Source of the DNA: Euclidia mi
Lineage: Eukaryota; Arthropoda; Insecta; Lepidoptera; Erebidae
Direction of reading: 5' to 3'
DNA length: 64,000 bases
NCBI GenBank assembly: GCA_944739405.2
Contig: OX123196.2
Coordinates: 68,285,688 to 68,349,687, forward strand
Shown here piece by piece: positions 33,496 through 43,982 of the stretch (position 1 is its first letter; each line of letters opens with the position of its first letter). The notes beneath the pieces are model-generated. The model was not told the origin of the DNA, did not search any database, and saw only the letters and a program-made list of their open reading frames with translations. The translations under genes were made by a program, and so were the position numbers.

Positions 33496-34869
33496 GACAG
33501 CGCAAGGATGATGATGATGACGGGTCTTCAACAGTACCACAGATTATACCTATAATATACAAAGCATTATAACCATTAGCAGTAATACCTAAACGTTTTA
33601 TTCTCAAATTTATCTCCTTGTTGCACTATATCATCGTACTAGCGCTTGTCTTCGCTTGTCTAAAAATTCAAAAACGTAAGTAGTAAGTCATTATCATACG
33701 AGAGATAACACTGTTCAGTTTAATGTCCACGTAGCACGTTGGTATAACACTACGAGCATTTCAGCCAGGAGTAGGCTACGGTGGGTCCGCAGCGCAGAGT
33801 TTTTATATTAACGTACTGTTTTAGGTGTCCATTGAATGAAATGAGAAGAATAAAATGTACTTTTTTAATAAATGTTATTAATAAATCACATCGACTTTTT
33901 ATTTCGTCATGTTACCTTGTCAGTAACCTATCTACGGTTTCTTACTAGTATGTCTATGGTTTCAACGATTGAGTTTGGAATACGAATTACTTTGTACTTT
34001 TGCGAAAACGTACATGCGGGGGTGGAGGGGGATTTTGCGGAGCAACGACGTACGTCCGCCCTCAATCACGCCTAGACAGGCACTGATGAACGGCCGGCGA
34101 GCGATATAATGCCAACATTTTGACTATTTTTTTTCTTGGAGAAAAATTATAACGAAATTACGAAATCTGTTTTTACCATTTATTTTAAAATAAAGAGCTG
34201 TTTCTATTGATAATACTTTCATATAAATTCATTATGGAATCTCTAAGCAGTACACGTTTAAAATTGTGATTTAGTGCCATGTTTGACATTTTTTTTATCG
34301 AGCCAATCATTCCAAATCGTGTTTCTATCTTTACGATTTACTAGAAGATATGTTCAACTTTTATACTTTAATTTTATTTCATTAAAAATATCATAGTTCA
34401 TGGGACTTTCAGACGTTCAAAAATCTTAAAAAGTACTGCAACCTCGCCTTAAGAACATACTAACCTAAACCGCCTCCTCTATTTAAGCCATGCGTACATC
34501 ATCCTCGCTAAATATATTCTGAGTAAAGAATTGTTCAAGGAGCTTTCTCAGCTAGTTTTAAACTTAGCCTTTCTATCCTTGGAACATTAGTGAAGTACTA
34601 GATCACGCTTATTTATTACCTAGGCAGCCTGCAGTCTGCTCTTACTGGGGTTTCCTGATGCCAAGATTTTAGCTCAGTGCTAAATATTTAAGAATCTGAC
34701 TGCGCTTGATGGAAGCGCAAATATTTAGGAAATACATATATTTATGACTGAACGTTTAAGGTATAAGCTGAAGTGTTTTTGTAACGTTATTTCACCCGGT
34801 ATGATTTTGGTTTCGCTTGATAAGAAAGCTAGTCTCGCGGTCGGTTTCAATATTCGATTTACCCGTGTA

Positions 34870-34938
34870 TTTGGCTACTAGACATATTTGACATATTTGT
34901 ATGCAGCTTATGTCATATATGTATCTCCAGTAGCCAAA
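34870..34938. repeat. Imperfect 69-base hairpin
   Basis: TTTGGCTACT (34870-34879) pairs with AGTAGCCAAA (34929-34938), and an imperfect inner stem (ACATAT, TGACAT with their complements) continues inward with small bulges. Size is in the miRNA-precursor range; no other evidence of function. Confidence 0.5.
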
Positions 34939-35129
34939 TCAATGGATGGATTTGATATTAAAACCGGCCGTTAGAAGCAATTCACACGTACCAAAACCAT
35001 ATCTTAAAGACAACAACACGTGAGTAGTAAAACTAACGGCCCGGCCACAGCGTACAGCGGCGGCGGCAGCAGTGAGTTAATTCGATGTTAATGGCACGTT
35101 TATTCAGAGGCAACATCAGTCGCCGCAGT

Positions 35130-35345
35130 GTAACAAAGCGCGCCTTGTACAATCAAACAAGTCAGCGCTGGACTGGTCTCATATCTCAAATCCCTTAGCT
35201 CGCTCATAGAGTCGAGGCACTCTAGAAACTGATTTTGTATACCAGTGTCAATGTGCGTGTAAAGTAGCACTGGAAGCGACGATGTCTGGCGATTCTCGCC
35301 CTTATGGTGGTCTAGTGGGAAGTTGTTCGACTGTACATCGAAAAC
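35130..35345. repeat. Repeat shared with 11195-11459
   Basis: Continuous copy of a family also present at 11195-11459: AATCAAACAAGTCAGCG, GCTCGCTCATAGAGTCGAGG, TAGCACTGGAAGCGACGATG, then AAGTTGTTCGACTGTACAT. Here the parts are collinear; in the other copy the last part is inverted. Confidence 0.6.
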
Positions 35346-36265
35346 GCCGTCGCGCCGTAGGCAGTGGCCGAGCCGTAAGGCCAACTTCACTTGGCATGCG
35401 CTCGGCGAACTCTATGTGGTAAAAAGTGAACGCCGAGCGCTCGTCGAAATCCCGCCGGGCGCACGCCAGCGCCGAGCGAACACGCCGAATTGCCAAATGT
35501 GAGGTAGGCCAAATTCAGTAATTTACTTATTCATTAATTGTTTTTTCGAGTCTGGGTGTTCATCGTCGGCGAGCTTGCAGTACTTTTTAAGATTTTTGAA
35601 CGTCTGAAAGTCCCATGAACTATGATATTTTTAATGAATAAAAATTAAAGTATAAAAGTTGAACATATCTTCTAGTAAATCATAAAGATAGAAACACGAT
35701 TTGGAATGATTGGTTCGATAAAAAAAAATGTCAAACATGGCACTAAATCACAATTTTAAACATGTACTGCTTAGAGATTCCATAATTAATTTATATGAAA
35801 GTATTATCAATAGAAACAGCTCTTTATTTTAAAATAAATGGTAGAAACAGATTTCGTAATTTCGTTATTATTTTTCTCCAATCAAAATGTTGGCATTATA
35901 TCGCTCGCCGGCCGTTCATCAGTGCCGTTCAAGGCGTGACTGTGATTTAGACGTCGATGTGATTTATTTATAACATTTATTAAAAAAGTACATTTTATTC
36001 TTCTCATTTCATTCAATGGAAACCTAAAACAGTTCGTTAATATAAAAACTGTGCGCTGCGGAACCACCGTACCCCTGGCAATACCCCTGGGGTATGGTGG
36101 GTCTTTTAAAGCTTAACCGTACTCCTGGCTGAAATGCTCGTAGTGTTGTACCAACGTGCTACGTGGACATTAAACTGAACAGTGTTATCTCTCGTATGAT
36201 AATGACTTACTACTTACGTTTTTGTATTTTTAGACAAGCGAAGACAAGCGCTAGTATGATGATAT

Positions 36266-36482
36266 TCTCACGGTAATAATATCTAACAGTATTGTAACTC
36301 CATACAAACGCACGAAACTCGAGTTATACCTACGCGCCTCGAGCAAAGTACCCATTAGACTGTGCGGACTGTGACTAAAGTAACCACAGCCGTGATCGTG
36401 CCGCAGCTCGTATACGGCGCGTCTGGTAGGTATATAACTCACGAAGACGGCCGAGTTAAAATACTGTTAGATTATATTACTG
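36266..36482. mobile_element. 217-bp MITE nested in copy 2
   Basis: Absent from copy 1 at the matching site (near 33625). It has imperfect TIRs of about 25 bp (GTAATAATATCTAACAGTAT against GTAATATAATCTAACAGTAT) and short direct repeats at the borders (TGATAT at 36260-36265 and 36483-36488, although TATA is another reading). The interior is GC-richer than average and non-coding. Confidence 0.7.
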
Positions 36483-36619
36483 TGATATAGTGCAACAAGG
36501 AGATAAATTAGAGAATAAAACGTTTAGGTATTACTGCTAATGATTATAATGCTTTGTATATTATAGGTATAACCTGTCGTACTGTTGAAGACCCGTCATC
36601 ATCATCATCCTAGCACTGT

Positions 36620-37432
36620 CGGATCATTCCCACTAGTTCTATTGAATAGTTCTATGGTAGAACTAGTGAGACTTTTCCCACTAGTTCTATTAGCACAACT
36701 TGATGAGAAGAAAAGACCTAATACGAAACAGTTATAGGAAATTTCCCACTAGTTCTACGTATGTTTTACAAGGATAGTGTCACAACATCGCGCTCACATA
36801 TCCGAATAAATATTATGTATGTATAAAAATGTGTTAAACGAATGAACGTCTACAAAACAATTGAACGTCTACAAAACAAATGAACGCCTACAAAACAAAT
36901 GAACGTCTACAAAACAAATTACTACAAGAAAGTGATAAGCTATCGATAGTGATTGCAAAAAACAGGTGCATGCGATTTTCGACCTTATTGACAATTCATG
37001 ACAAACTTTTTTTTTTGTTTTTCTCGATTTCTGGCATTATTACGTAACTAAAATTATAAGTTCTGACTAATGTCAATAAGGTTGAAAATCGCATGTACCT
37101 GTTTTTTGCAATCACTATCGATAGCTGATCACTTTCTTTAACTCATTTGTTTTGTAGTCGTTCATTTGTTTTGTAGACGTTCATTTGTTTTACACCTTAA
37201 ACAAATGAACGCCTACAAAACATATTCATTCGGATATATGAGCGCGATGTCGTGATACTACGGATCATTCCCAGTAGTTCTATTGAATACCCTTGTAAAA
37301 ACACATAGAACTAGACTGGGACATTTCCTATTACTTATCCCATTAGTTCTATTCTCCTCATCAAGTTGTGCTAATAGAATAAGGACAGTTCTATCATAGA
37401 AATGTTCAATAGAGCTACTGAGAATGATCCCA
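36620..37432. repeat. Large foldback inside copy 2
   Basis: Counterpart of 32662-33495: inverted arms containing GTCTACAAAACAAATGAAC-type tandem units (36845-36920 and inverted 37140-37190) and the GGTGCATGCGATTTTCGACC block, bounded by GGATCATTCCCAC and its inverse. Confidence 0.75.
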
Positions 37433-37610
37433 CAAAATAGTAGAACTTGAAATTAACGAACTGAAATTAATAAACTTATTGCACAACAATATTATCTGGG
37501 AATACGGTAAAGCTTTAAAAGACCCACCATACCCCCAGGGGTATTGTCAGGGATAAGGTGGGTCGGCAGCGAAAACTGTGCAGTACAATCTACTTAGTTG
37601 TTTAATACCA

Positions 37611-39305
37611 TTGATATATATGTACTAAAGTACTAGATGTAGCATTCAGAACATTTACTTTGTTCAAATGCTTTGCATGAACATACCGGCAAAGCAATCT
37701 AGTGTCACTTTGACTTGCCAGCGGCGTGGGTCTGCATCGTTTATTAATTGTGTAACGACGATATATCGGTTAATTCGAATCAGAACTGGAATCTGTAGTA
37801 GCGCTAGTTAATATTATTTATTATTTAAGTAATAAAAATAGTTAATTCTATCATATAACCACATAACAATGTATTTATTTATTTTTATGTGACGTCATTT
37901 ACCACCATAGACTAACTACTATGCAGACATCGATTGCAAGTGATTGTAGGTAAAAATATAAAATATATAACTAAGAACAGATTTGATGAAGGCATTGGTT
38001 TTAAAAGTATTTTAGTTTGATTAATGTTCTATTCGATTTTGTATAACACTAATTTGTGTTTTTCTTTTTAGTATATTGATCGTAATTACTATATTACATT
38101 GTTGCTAGTAAGACTGAAGGACGCCTTGTGGGGCACCTGTGCGCAGTGCATTACCTGTTGCCGGGTGTCTCCGGGAGGTGGCGTAATTAATATTGTGTGT
38201 CCATAATACTAACATAGGTTAAGCAATACTAACAAATTTATGGGTTCTACCTGAATTAAAGTTAAATAAATAAATAAATAAAATAAAATATTAATGAATA
38301 TTTTAAATAAAATAATTGTGACACATACCTTGGTACTTTAAAACAGTAGGTACATTTACACTTCATCACAGTAGATACACATAAATTTGCAGTTATAGAA
38401 AAATACGTAAAAAATATACTGAATCAATATCTAAGGCCATTAAAAATAAGGCCAAATATCCTAATTTTTATTATCTGACCAAGATACAAAAACCTACGAA
38501 ATTAATGGTGTTTAATGGTAAGAGAATAGGTATTTAAATATATTTTTGAGCATTTCTTATGCTAGGCCTACTAGATTGAATTGCAATTTATTTAAAGCTA
38601 AAAAAATAAATTTCTGGGGCACGACTTGAACCAGCGACCACGACGAACCGAGTCAATGCTGTATCAAATAAGCTATTTGGGCAACTTCATCATAAAATGA
38701 TTTTTCCTAATGTTTGGTTCACGTATAGTAGCGCATAGTCCGATTTGCCAAATGTGTGTGTGTATAGAACTATGTGGTCAGAAAGGTTATTATAACAGAT
38801 TGTCAAAACAATGCTGCCTTATATGTATAATAAGAATTTTCTGAGCTAGCCTCATACCAAGATTAATTTAAACCTTTAAAAATTATAATTGTTCGTTCCT
38901 GACACATGTCTTGAACTTACGCCAACGAATACATATTCTATTTCTTTTTTAAATTAACTAAATATGATTGTACTTTTTATTATTTTACTGAAATAAAACC
39001 ACTGCAATTAATTACTTTTATTTTCAGAAATAGGCACAAAACTTATTTATTTTCCGATGTTCTGTGCAAATAATCCATAAAAATGTCAATAAGTACCCAG
39101 TAGCATTAGAGTACTACTGGCTGCTCATTGGTAAGATGCCCGGTCAGCCGTAGCTGATTGGCTATAATATGATTAATAAGCGCTGTATTCCATTGGCGCT
39201 ACGTGCAGATGCGTGTTGCGCATGTGCGATTAAACGTCAAACCTAAGACAGTTTGGACAATGTTTATAAATGGAATGTTACGTCTATCGTTAGATTAAAT
39301 GTCAA
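37611..39305. mobile_element. Unclassified 1695-bp insertion with 12-bp TSD
   Basis: TGTTTAATACCA at 37599-37610 is repeated at 39306-39317, and copy 1 lacks the intervening sequence, so this is an insertion. Inside, 38105-38295 looks like a retroelement 3' end: a GC-rich stretch (CGCCTTGTGGGGCACC, GTTGCCGGGTGTCTCCGGGA) followed by ATTAAAGTTAAATAAATAAA and AAAT repeats. A tRNA-like patch lies at 38612-38690 on the minus strand (B-box-like GGTTCAAGTC). No domain-bearing frame, no terminal repeats, and no poly(A) at the borders. A 12-bp TSD favours a retrotransposition origin, but the class is unknown. Confidence 0.65.
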
Positions 39306-39331
39306 TGTTTAATACCAACTATGGTTACTGT

Positions 39332-40139
39332 GGTATGGGGTAAAATTTATGTTTACAGGTGTTACACAGGGATGTGTAGCGTCGCCGTGGCTGTTCAACT
39401 TCTTCATGGACAGTTGTTTGCAAGATTTGAAAAATAGGGATTAAGGATGAATGAGTTACTTGTCAAATGCCTCCTTTATGCTGATGATCAGGTTATACTT
39501 GCGTCTTCAGCGGAGGAGTTGCAGGAGATGGTAACAATCATGCATGGTGCGTAAGAGAGGAAAGAAATGAAAGTAAATGTAAGTAAAACGAAAGTTATGG
39601 TTTTTGAAAAGGAGGAATGCGTTACGGCTTGTAATGTTATGATCGATGGACAGCGAGTGGAGCAAGTGAATGAGTTTGTATATTTAGGTACGCTGTTTAC
39701 AAGAGATGGTAAGAATGTAGAAGATATTGAAAGAAGAGTTAATGCAGGTAATAGTGTTTCTTTGACTGACAGAGTAAAGAATTGTGTGATAAGAGAGTGT
39801 TGTGGGGTTAAAGAAGATGAAGTGACAAGCATCGAGAAAGGTATGCTAAGATGGTTTGGACACGTGGAGAGGATGGATGACGAAAGACTGATCAAGCAGA
39901 TATATAAGGCAAGTGTGGAAGGGACAGGACGAAGGGGAAGACCTAGGCGGACGTTCTCTGACTAGATTGGAGACATCCTAAAAACAGGACAGGTTAGAAG
40001 CACCCTAAACAGAAGAGCATGCATGAGGAATCTGGTGGGAGTGAATGAAGCAAGAGAGATATGTCAAGATCGTTGCAAATGGCGCTCCGTAGTCTCTGCT
40101 TACCCCTCCGGGAAACAGGCGTGAGTCTATGTATGTATG
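39332..40139 (+). mobile_element. 5'-truncated RTE LINE with 12-bp TSD
   Basis: TSD TATGGTTACTGT at 39320-39331 and 40140-40151. The element starts inside the reverse transcriptase gene near motif B (QGCVASPWLFNFFMD), keeps the catalytic YADD, and ends at the C-terminus with SYPSGKQA-like codons, the TGA stop and ATGT repeats. Against the copy at 41685-44345 it lacks about 186 bp (equivalent to 43694-43880) and has an early stop after the motif-B segment. The frame at 39567-39965 (132 residues) reads the region after YADD and then, across the deletion, the WFGHVERMDDERLI segment. Confidence 0.88.
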
Positions 40140-40469
40140 TATGGTTACTGTTTAAAAAAGGAGAAAAACAAGAACAACTGAATGGACTTTGATCATCCGT
40201 CAATGTTTGTAACTTACGTATGATTTTGTATTTCTATAGTAATAATATATTGTGTTGATTCAGCCTCAAATCACTTTCATTACTTGACAAAAACACACAT
40301 CAGTATTTTAATATTACGAATGTCCCATCTGGATACTTTGTTTTTTAGTCTTTGAACACGCACAATACTGCTTCTTTTTTACACTCGCTAAATGCCAATT
40401 CTTTTATTCACACTATTGTTTGTGATACTGAATTTATTATAAATTGGAAATAAAACGTTGTAATATTGT

Positions 40470-40555
40470 AATACTCATGAATGAGAAGTGATTCCATAAC
40501 TTTTAGTCATTTTCCTACTATAGTTTGTGCAAAATCTCATTACACACGACGGCAT
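40470..40555 (-). pseudogene. THAP remnant in copy 2
   Basis: The minus strand from 40555 reads MPSCVMRFCTNYSRKMTK and YGITSHS before a stop, the same THAP start as at 32095 in copy 1. Confidence 0.55.
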
Positions 40556-40874
40556 TTTCAAATGTAACGTACACACACGCGAGTAAAAGAGCGAGCTCTT
40601 CCGACCGCAGCGCGTACGCGACTAAAGCCAAATGACACATTAAGCCTGTTTTTAATGTGCCACTTTTGAAGTTCGCATAACTCTTCTACGGTTTTTTTTA
40701 CTACTATATCTATGGTTCAAATCTAATCCAGATACACTCGAACACAATTGACGGCACACGCACACACGAAACCCCCCCTCCCCTCCCCCCGCTCACTCAC
40801 TGACGCCACCCCTGTGTTTTTGTTTTTTGCGGGGGTGAGGTCGAGCTACGCACTGTACTGCAACCTCGCCTTAA

Positions 40875-40935
40875 GTAGTTGTATGCTTGTAAATTACCCC
40901 GCGACACAGGAATTCTTCCTAGTGCGGGAATTGTC
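40875..40935 (+). mobile_element. SINE fragment beside copy 2
   Basis: GTATGCTTGTAAATTACCCC, GCGACACAGGAATTCTTCCT and AGTGCGGGAATTG resemble the closing part of the 28205-28412 SINE family. No head is present. Confidence 0.5.
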
Positions 40936-41684
40936 TTTAAAAGTATATTATAGCTGCGAACCTAAACAAGTTTTAATTTCAAAACTCTTGTATATAAATA
41001 AACCGTCACCACCGTCCATATTATCAGCAGCTATATTTTCTTCCGAATCAACGAGCAATGATCTGAAACAAAACACGGAGTTATCTGGTTCGCAATAAAA
41101 CTAAATATCGTGGCGTATGACGTCAGCAGAACTACGCCGATGTCCGACAACCGCTGATAGTATACGAGAAATTATGGAGCGTTTAGACGAGAGAGTCACT
41201 CGCGAGAGCACTAGAACAGGACATAATTATAACTGCATAGTTATGAAACTAAAGTGCAGCTCTGGCGGTAGCAGTAAATTGATTAGTGACAAGCCTTTTG
41301 CAGAAATCAGAAATCTTTATTTTGTAAACATAGGTATTACATAAAATGTTACAATAAATAGAATGTTCTTGTTCAAAAACATTTCATCTTTGAGGGTCTG
41401 GATCGTTTATTTACTATATACCAAATATATTTCGCCAGTTTACGACAGAATTTCTAGTCATCATGACAGTTTGTTTACTGTAGTTACTTACCTTGCCGTC
41501 TTAGCTAAGCCCAACGTTGTGCTTCTTATTATGATGCTATAATTCGCCATATATTCGATATGTATTATAATTTGCCTTCCAAAAAATATACCGTAAAAGT
41601 ACTTCCCGATACTAAAGTGTGTAAAGAAACGGCTCAATTGCTTAAGGTTCTATCTTAATATTTTTATTTACTTTATTACAAAGT
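40936..41684. other. No recognisable gene
   Basis: Unassigned AT-rich sequence between the THAP/TTAA element and the RTE insertion. It includes the left TSD of the RTE element at 41674-41684. Short frames here show no motif. Confidence 0.45.
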
Positions 41685-41752
41685 AGGTAAAAGGTAAGGG
41701 GGTAAAACGAGATGGATTTGAAAGGGTTTTAGGTGGATTTGGTGATGAGAGT

Positions 41753-42079
41753 GTGAATGAAAATGGAAAAGTTTTGCTTGAGGTTTGTTTAGAGTGGAGC
41801 CTTTGTGTGACAAACACCATGTTTGATCACAAAAGAATACACATGTATACGCGTGAGGCTAAGAATGTTAGAAGAAGTATGATTGATTTTGTAATTGTAG
41901 ATGAACGTTTGAGAAAGAATGTGTTAGATACAAGGGTGTATCGAGGGATCGGCATCCACACAGACCACTTCTTGGTGATGAGCCGGATAAGTGGACTCTT
42001 TAAAGGATGGCGACACCGAGAACATTATGGAAATAGGGTCCTAGAAAGAATAAAAGTAGAAAATCTGCAAGAAAAATAG
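41753..42079 (+). pseudogene. RTE endonuclease, C-terminal part
   Basis: Residues MNENGKVLLEVCLEWSLCVT begin the surviving frame; RRSMIDFVIVDERL and THTDHFLVM-like GIHTDHFLVMSR follow. The D and H of IDFVIVD and TDHFLV match the last catalytic motifs of exonuclease-endonuclease-phosphatase enzymes, which nick target DNA for reverse transcription. The N-terminal half, with the first catalytic residues, is lost at the 5' truncation. The frame ends LENLQEK-type at 42079; a one-base shift there leads into the next frame. Confidence 0.85.
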
Positions 42080-43386
42080 TGAAAGATGAGTATAAGCGAA
42101 GATTGATAGCAAGATTTGAGAGGTTCGATGGCATAAATGATATGGAAGAATTATGGCAATATTTTAAAGAAGAGATAGTATGTGTAGCGTCTGAAGTATG
42201 TGGTGTGATCAAGAGAAGGAAAATACGAAAGGTTAAGAATACATGGTGGGACAAGGATGTACAATCAGCAGTGTCAGAGAAGAAGAAAGCTTGGTTAGAT
42301 TGGTTGGCTGCCAGAGCAAATGAAAGAATGGGAAAGGCAACGAGTGATGACATAGATGAAGCAAGAAAGGAGTTTGTTAGGTCAAAAAGAATTGTGAAAG
42401 AAATTGTTAAAAGGAAAAAAGAGGAAAAGAAAGATGAGTTTGATAGCAGACTATCTGAAGATTTCCGGAGAAACATAAAGGTTTTCTGGAAATCCGTTCG
42501 TGCAGTTCGAGGAAGAACTCAATCCTCAGAATACACGTCTATCAGAGACAAGAATGGAAAGATACTGAATGGTGAATCATGCGTGCTGAAGAGATGGAAG
42601 GAGTATTTTGAAGGTCTATATGAAAGAACGGCGATAGAGACATCGATCGACGAAATTAATGGTAATAATAGCAATGATGAAAGTGATATTGGTGTGGATG
42701 AGATTGTGAAGGCGTTGGGAAGTATGAAATTAGTTAAGGCTGCAGGATATGATAGGATTACAGTTGAAATGCTGAAGGCTGGACAGGGCATCATAGTTGG
42801 TCAGCTGCAGCGCTTATTTAACTTGTGCTGGAGCACCGGCCGAGTACCTGATGACTGGACCACAGCGGTGGTTGTGCCTCTTTATAAGGGAAAAGGCTCG
42901 CAACAAGACTGCAAGAAATATAGAGAAATTAGCCTTCTCAGCATTGTTGGCAAATTGTATGCGAAGGTACTGATTGAAAGAGTTATGGAAGTAAATGACA
43001 AGAAAATATGGGATGTACAAGCAGGATTCCGAAAGGGCATGGGGTGCACGGATCAAGTCTTTTCCTTGCGGTGCGTAGCCGAAAAATTCATGGCCAAAGG
43101 TCAAAAGGTCTATTGCGCATTCGTGGATTTGGAAAAGGCTTACGATAAAGTGGTGAGGAATGAAATGTGGTCGGTACTGTCGATGTATGGGGTGAACAGC
43201 AGCCTCATACGAGCTCTGAAATCCCTTTATGAAGATTCTAGAGCTTGTGTGAGGATAAATGGGTCGTACACGGATTGGTTTACCATCGAAACAGGTGTTA
43301 GACAGGGATATGTAGCGTCGCCGTGGCTGTTCAACTTCTTCATGGACAGTTGTTTGCAAGATTTGAAAATAGTGACTGTGGATTAA
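42079..43386 (+). CDS. RTE reverse transcriptase, main frame (435 codons)
   Basis: Open frame of 435 codons covering the linker and most of the palm and fingers. It has NTWWDKDVQSAVSEKKKAW, then VVVPLYKGKGSQQDCKKY (fingers), QAGFRKGMGCTDQVFSLR, the catalytic motif A FVDLEKAYD (near 43123-43150), and motif B GVRQGYVASPWLFNFFMD. In many relatives motif B reads QGC, here QGY. The frame leaves the protein near 43370 by a shift; the YADD catalytic pair is in the next frame. The listed ATG at 42079 is just the first M in frame; the real protein continued from the endonuclease. Not functional as it stands. Confidence 0.9.
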   Translation: MKDEYKRRLIARFERFDGINDMEELWQYFKEEIVCVASEVCGVIKRRKIRKVKNTWWDKDVQSAVSEKKKAWLDWLAARANERMGKATSDDIDEARKEFVRSKRIVKEIVKRKKEEKKDEFDSRLSEDFRRNIKVFWKSVRAVRGRTQSSEYTSIRDKNGKILNGESCVLKRWKEYFEGLYERTAIETSIDEINGNNSNDESDIGVDEIVKALGSMKLVKAAGYDRITVEMLKAGQGIIVGQLQRLFNLCWSTGRVPDDWTTAVVVPLYKGKGSQQDCKKYREISLLSIVGKLYAKVLIERVMEVNDKKIWDVQAGFRKGMGCTDQVFSLRCVAEKFMAKGQKVYCAFVDLEKAYDKVVRNEMWSVLSMYGVNSSLIRALKSLYEDSRACVRINGSYTDWFTIETGVRQGYVASPWLFNFFMDSCLQDLKIVTVD

Positions 43387-43982
43387 GGATGAATGAGTTA
43401 CTTGTCAAATGCCTCCTTTATGCTGATGATCAGGTTATACTTGCGTCTTCAGCGGGGGAGTTGCAGGAGATGGTAACAACCATGCATGGTGCGTTAGAGA
43501 GGAAGGGAATGAAAGTAAATGTAAGTAAAACGAAAGTTATCGTTTTTGAAAAGAAGGAATGCGTTACGGCTTGTAATGTTATGATCGATGGACAGCGAGT
43601 GGAGCAAGTGAATGAGTTTGTATATTTAGGTACGCTGTTTACAAGAGATGGTAAAAATGTAGAAGATATTGAAAGAAGAGTTAATGCAGGTAATAGAGTG
43701 AATGGAGCTCTGAAGGCGTTTATGAATAGCCAAAATGTGTCCAAAAAGGCACGTTTGGCTGTCCATAGAGGGGTGTTAGTACCTACTCTTATGTATGGTA
43801 GTGATAGTTGGGTATGGCAGAAGAGTCATGAAAGTAGAATAAATGCTGTAGAAATGAGAGCACTGCGAAGTATGTGTGGTGTTTCTTTGACTGACAGAGT
43901 AAAGAATTGTGTGATAAGAGAGTGTTGTGGGGTAAAAGAAGATTTATTTATTTATTTATTTATTTCTATGGACAGCCAGTAG
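43323..43982 (+). CDS. RTE reverse transcriptase, YADD and connection region
   Basis: After the shift, this frame gives NELLVKCLLYADDQVILA, with the metal-binding aspartates at 43425-43430, then KGMKVNVSKTKVIVFEK, VNEFVYLGTLFTRDGKNVED, YGSDSWVWQKSHESRIN and EMRALRSMCGVSLTDRVKN. It ends artificially at 43982 in a short inserted segment (LFIYLFISMDSQ). The first codons (43323-43370) are out of frame with the real protein. The homologous region of the 39332-40139 copy lacks the inserted segment. Confidence 0.88.
   Translation: MAVQLLHGQLFARFENSDCGLRMNELLVKCLLYADDQVILASSAGELQEMVTTMHGALERKGMKVNVSKTKVIVFEKKECVTACNVMIDGQRVEQVNEFVYLGTLFTRDGKNVEDIERRVNAGNRVNGALKAFMNSQNVSKKARLAVHRGVLVPTLMYGSDSWVWQKSHESRINAVEMRALRSMCGVSLTDRVKNCVIRECCGVKEDLFIYLFISMDSQ

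Larger units (their letters stand above)
31789..34448 (+). mobile_element. TTAA-flanked DNA element with THAP remnant, copy 1
   Basis: Terminal inverted repeats TTAAGGCGAGGTTGCAGTAC (31785-31804) and its perfect complement (34433-34452), counting the flanking TTAA at both ends. TTAA target duplication is typical of the piggyBac group, but the TIR does not have the usual CCC start and no piggyBac transposase is seen. The element holds a G-rich run (31869-31888), a GC-rich promoter-like stretch (32020-32080), a THAP-like frame at 32095, a large internal foldback (32662-33495) and a GC-rich 3' part. A second, inverted copy is at 35568-40870. The superfamily is unresolved: TTAA points to piggyBac, THAP to P-like transposases. 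Confidence 0.8.
34453..35567. other. Spacer between the two inverted THAP/TTAA elements
   Basis: About 1.1 kb between the facing ends of the two copies. It holds a hairpin (34870-34938), a repeat shared with 11195-11459 (35130-35345), a GC-rich block (35340-35500), and a SINE-tail fragment (35540-35567) abutting copy 2. No coding domain recognised; the frames in the GC-rich block show no motif. Confidence 0.6.
35568..40870 (-). mobile_element. TTAA-flanked DNA element, copy 2 (inverted, nested insertions)
   Basis: Inverse of copy 1. Its outer end (right, 40851-40870) keeps the perfect TIR and TTAA at 40871-40874. Its inner end (35568, GGCGAGCTTGCAGTAC) has one mismatch and is not preceded by TTAA, because a SINE fragment abuts it. 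Removing three insertions (36266-36482, 37611-39305, 39332-40139) and their duplicated target bases leaves about 2.55 kb, close to the 2.66 kb of copy 1. The shared parts include the THAP start, the G-rich run and the internal foldback. Confidence 0.8.

Noticed and set aside
31785..34452. Firm assignment to piggyBac
   Set aside because: TTAA borders fit, but no piggyBac transposase or CCC-type TIR start is seen and the only protein trace is THAP-like.
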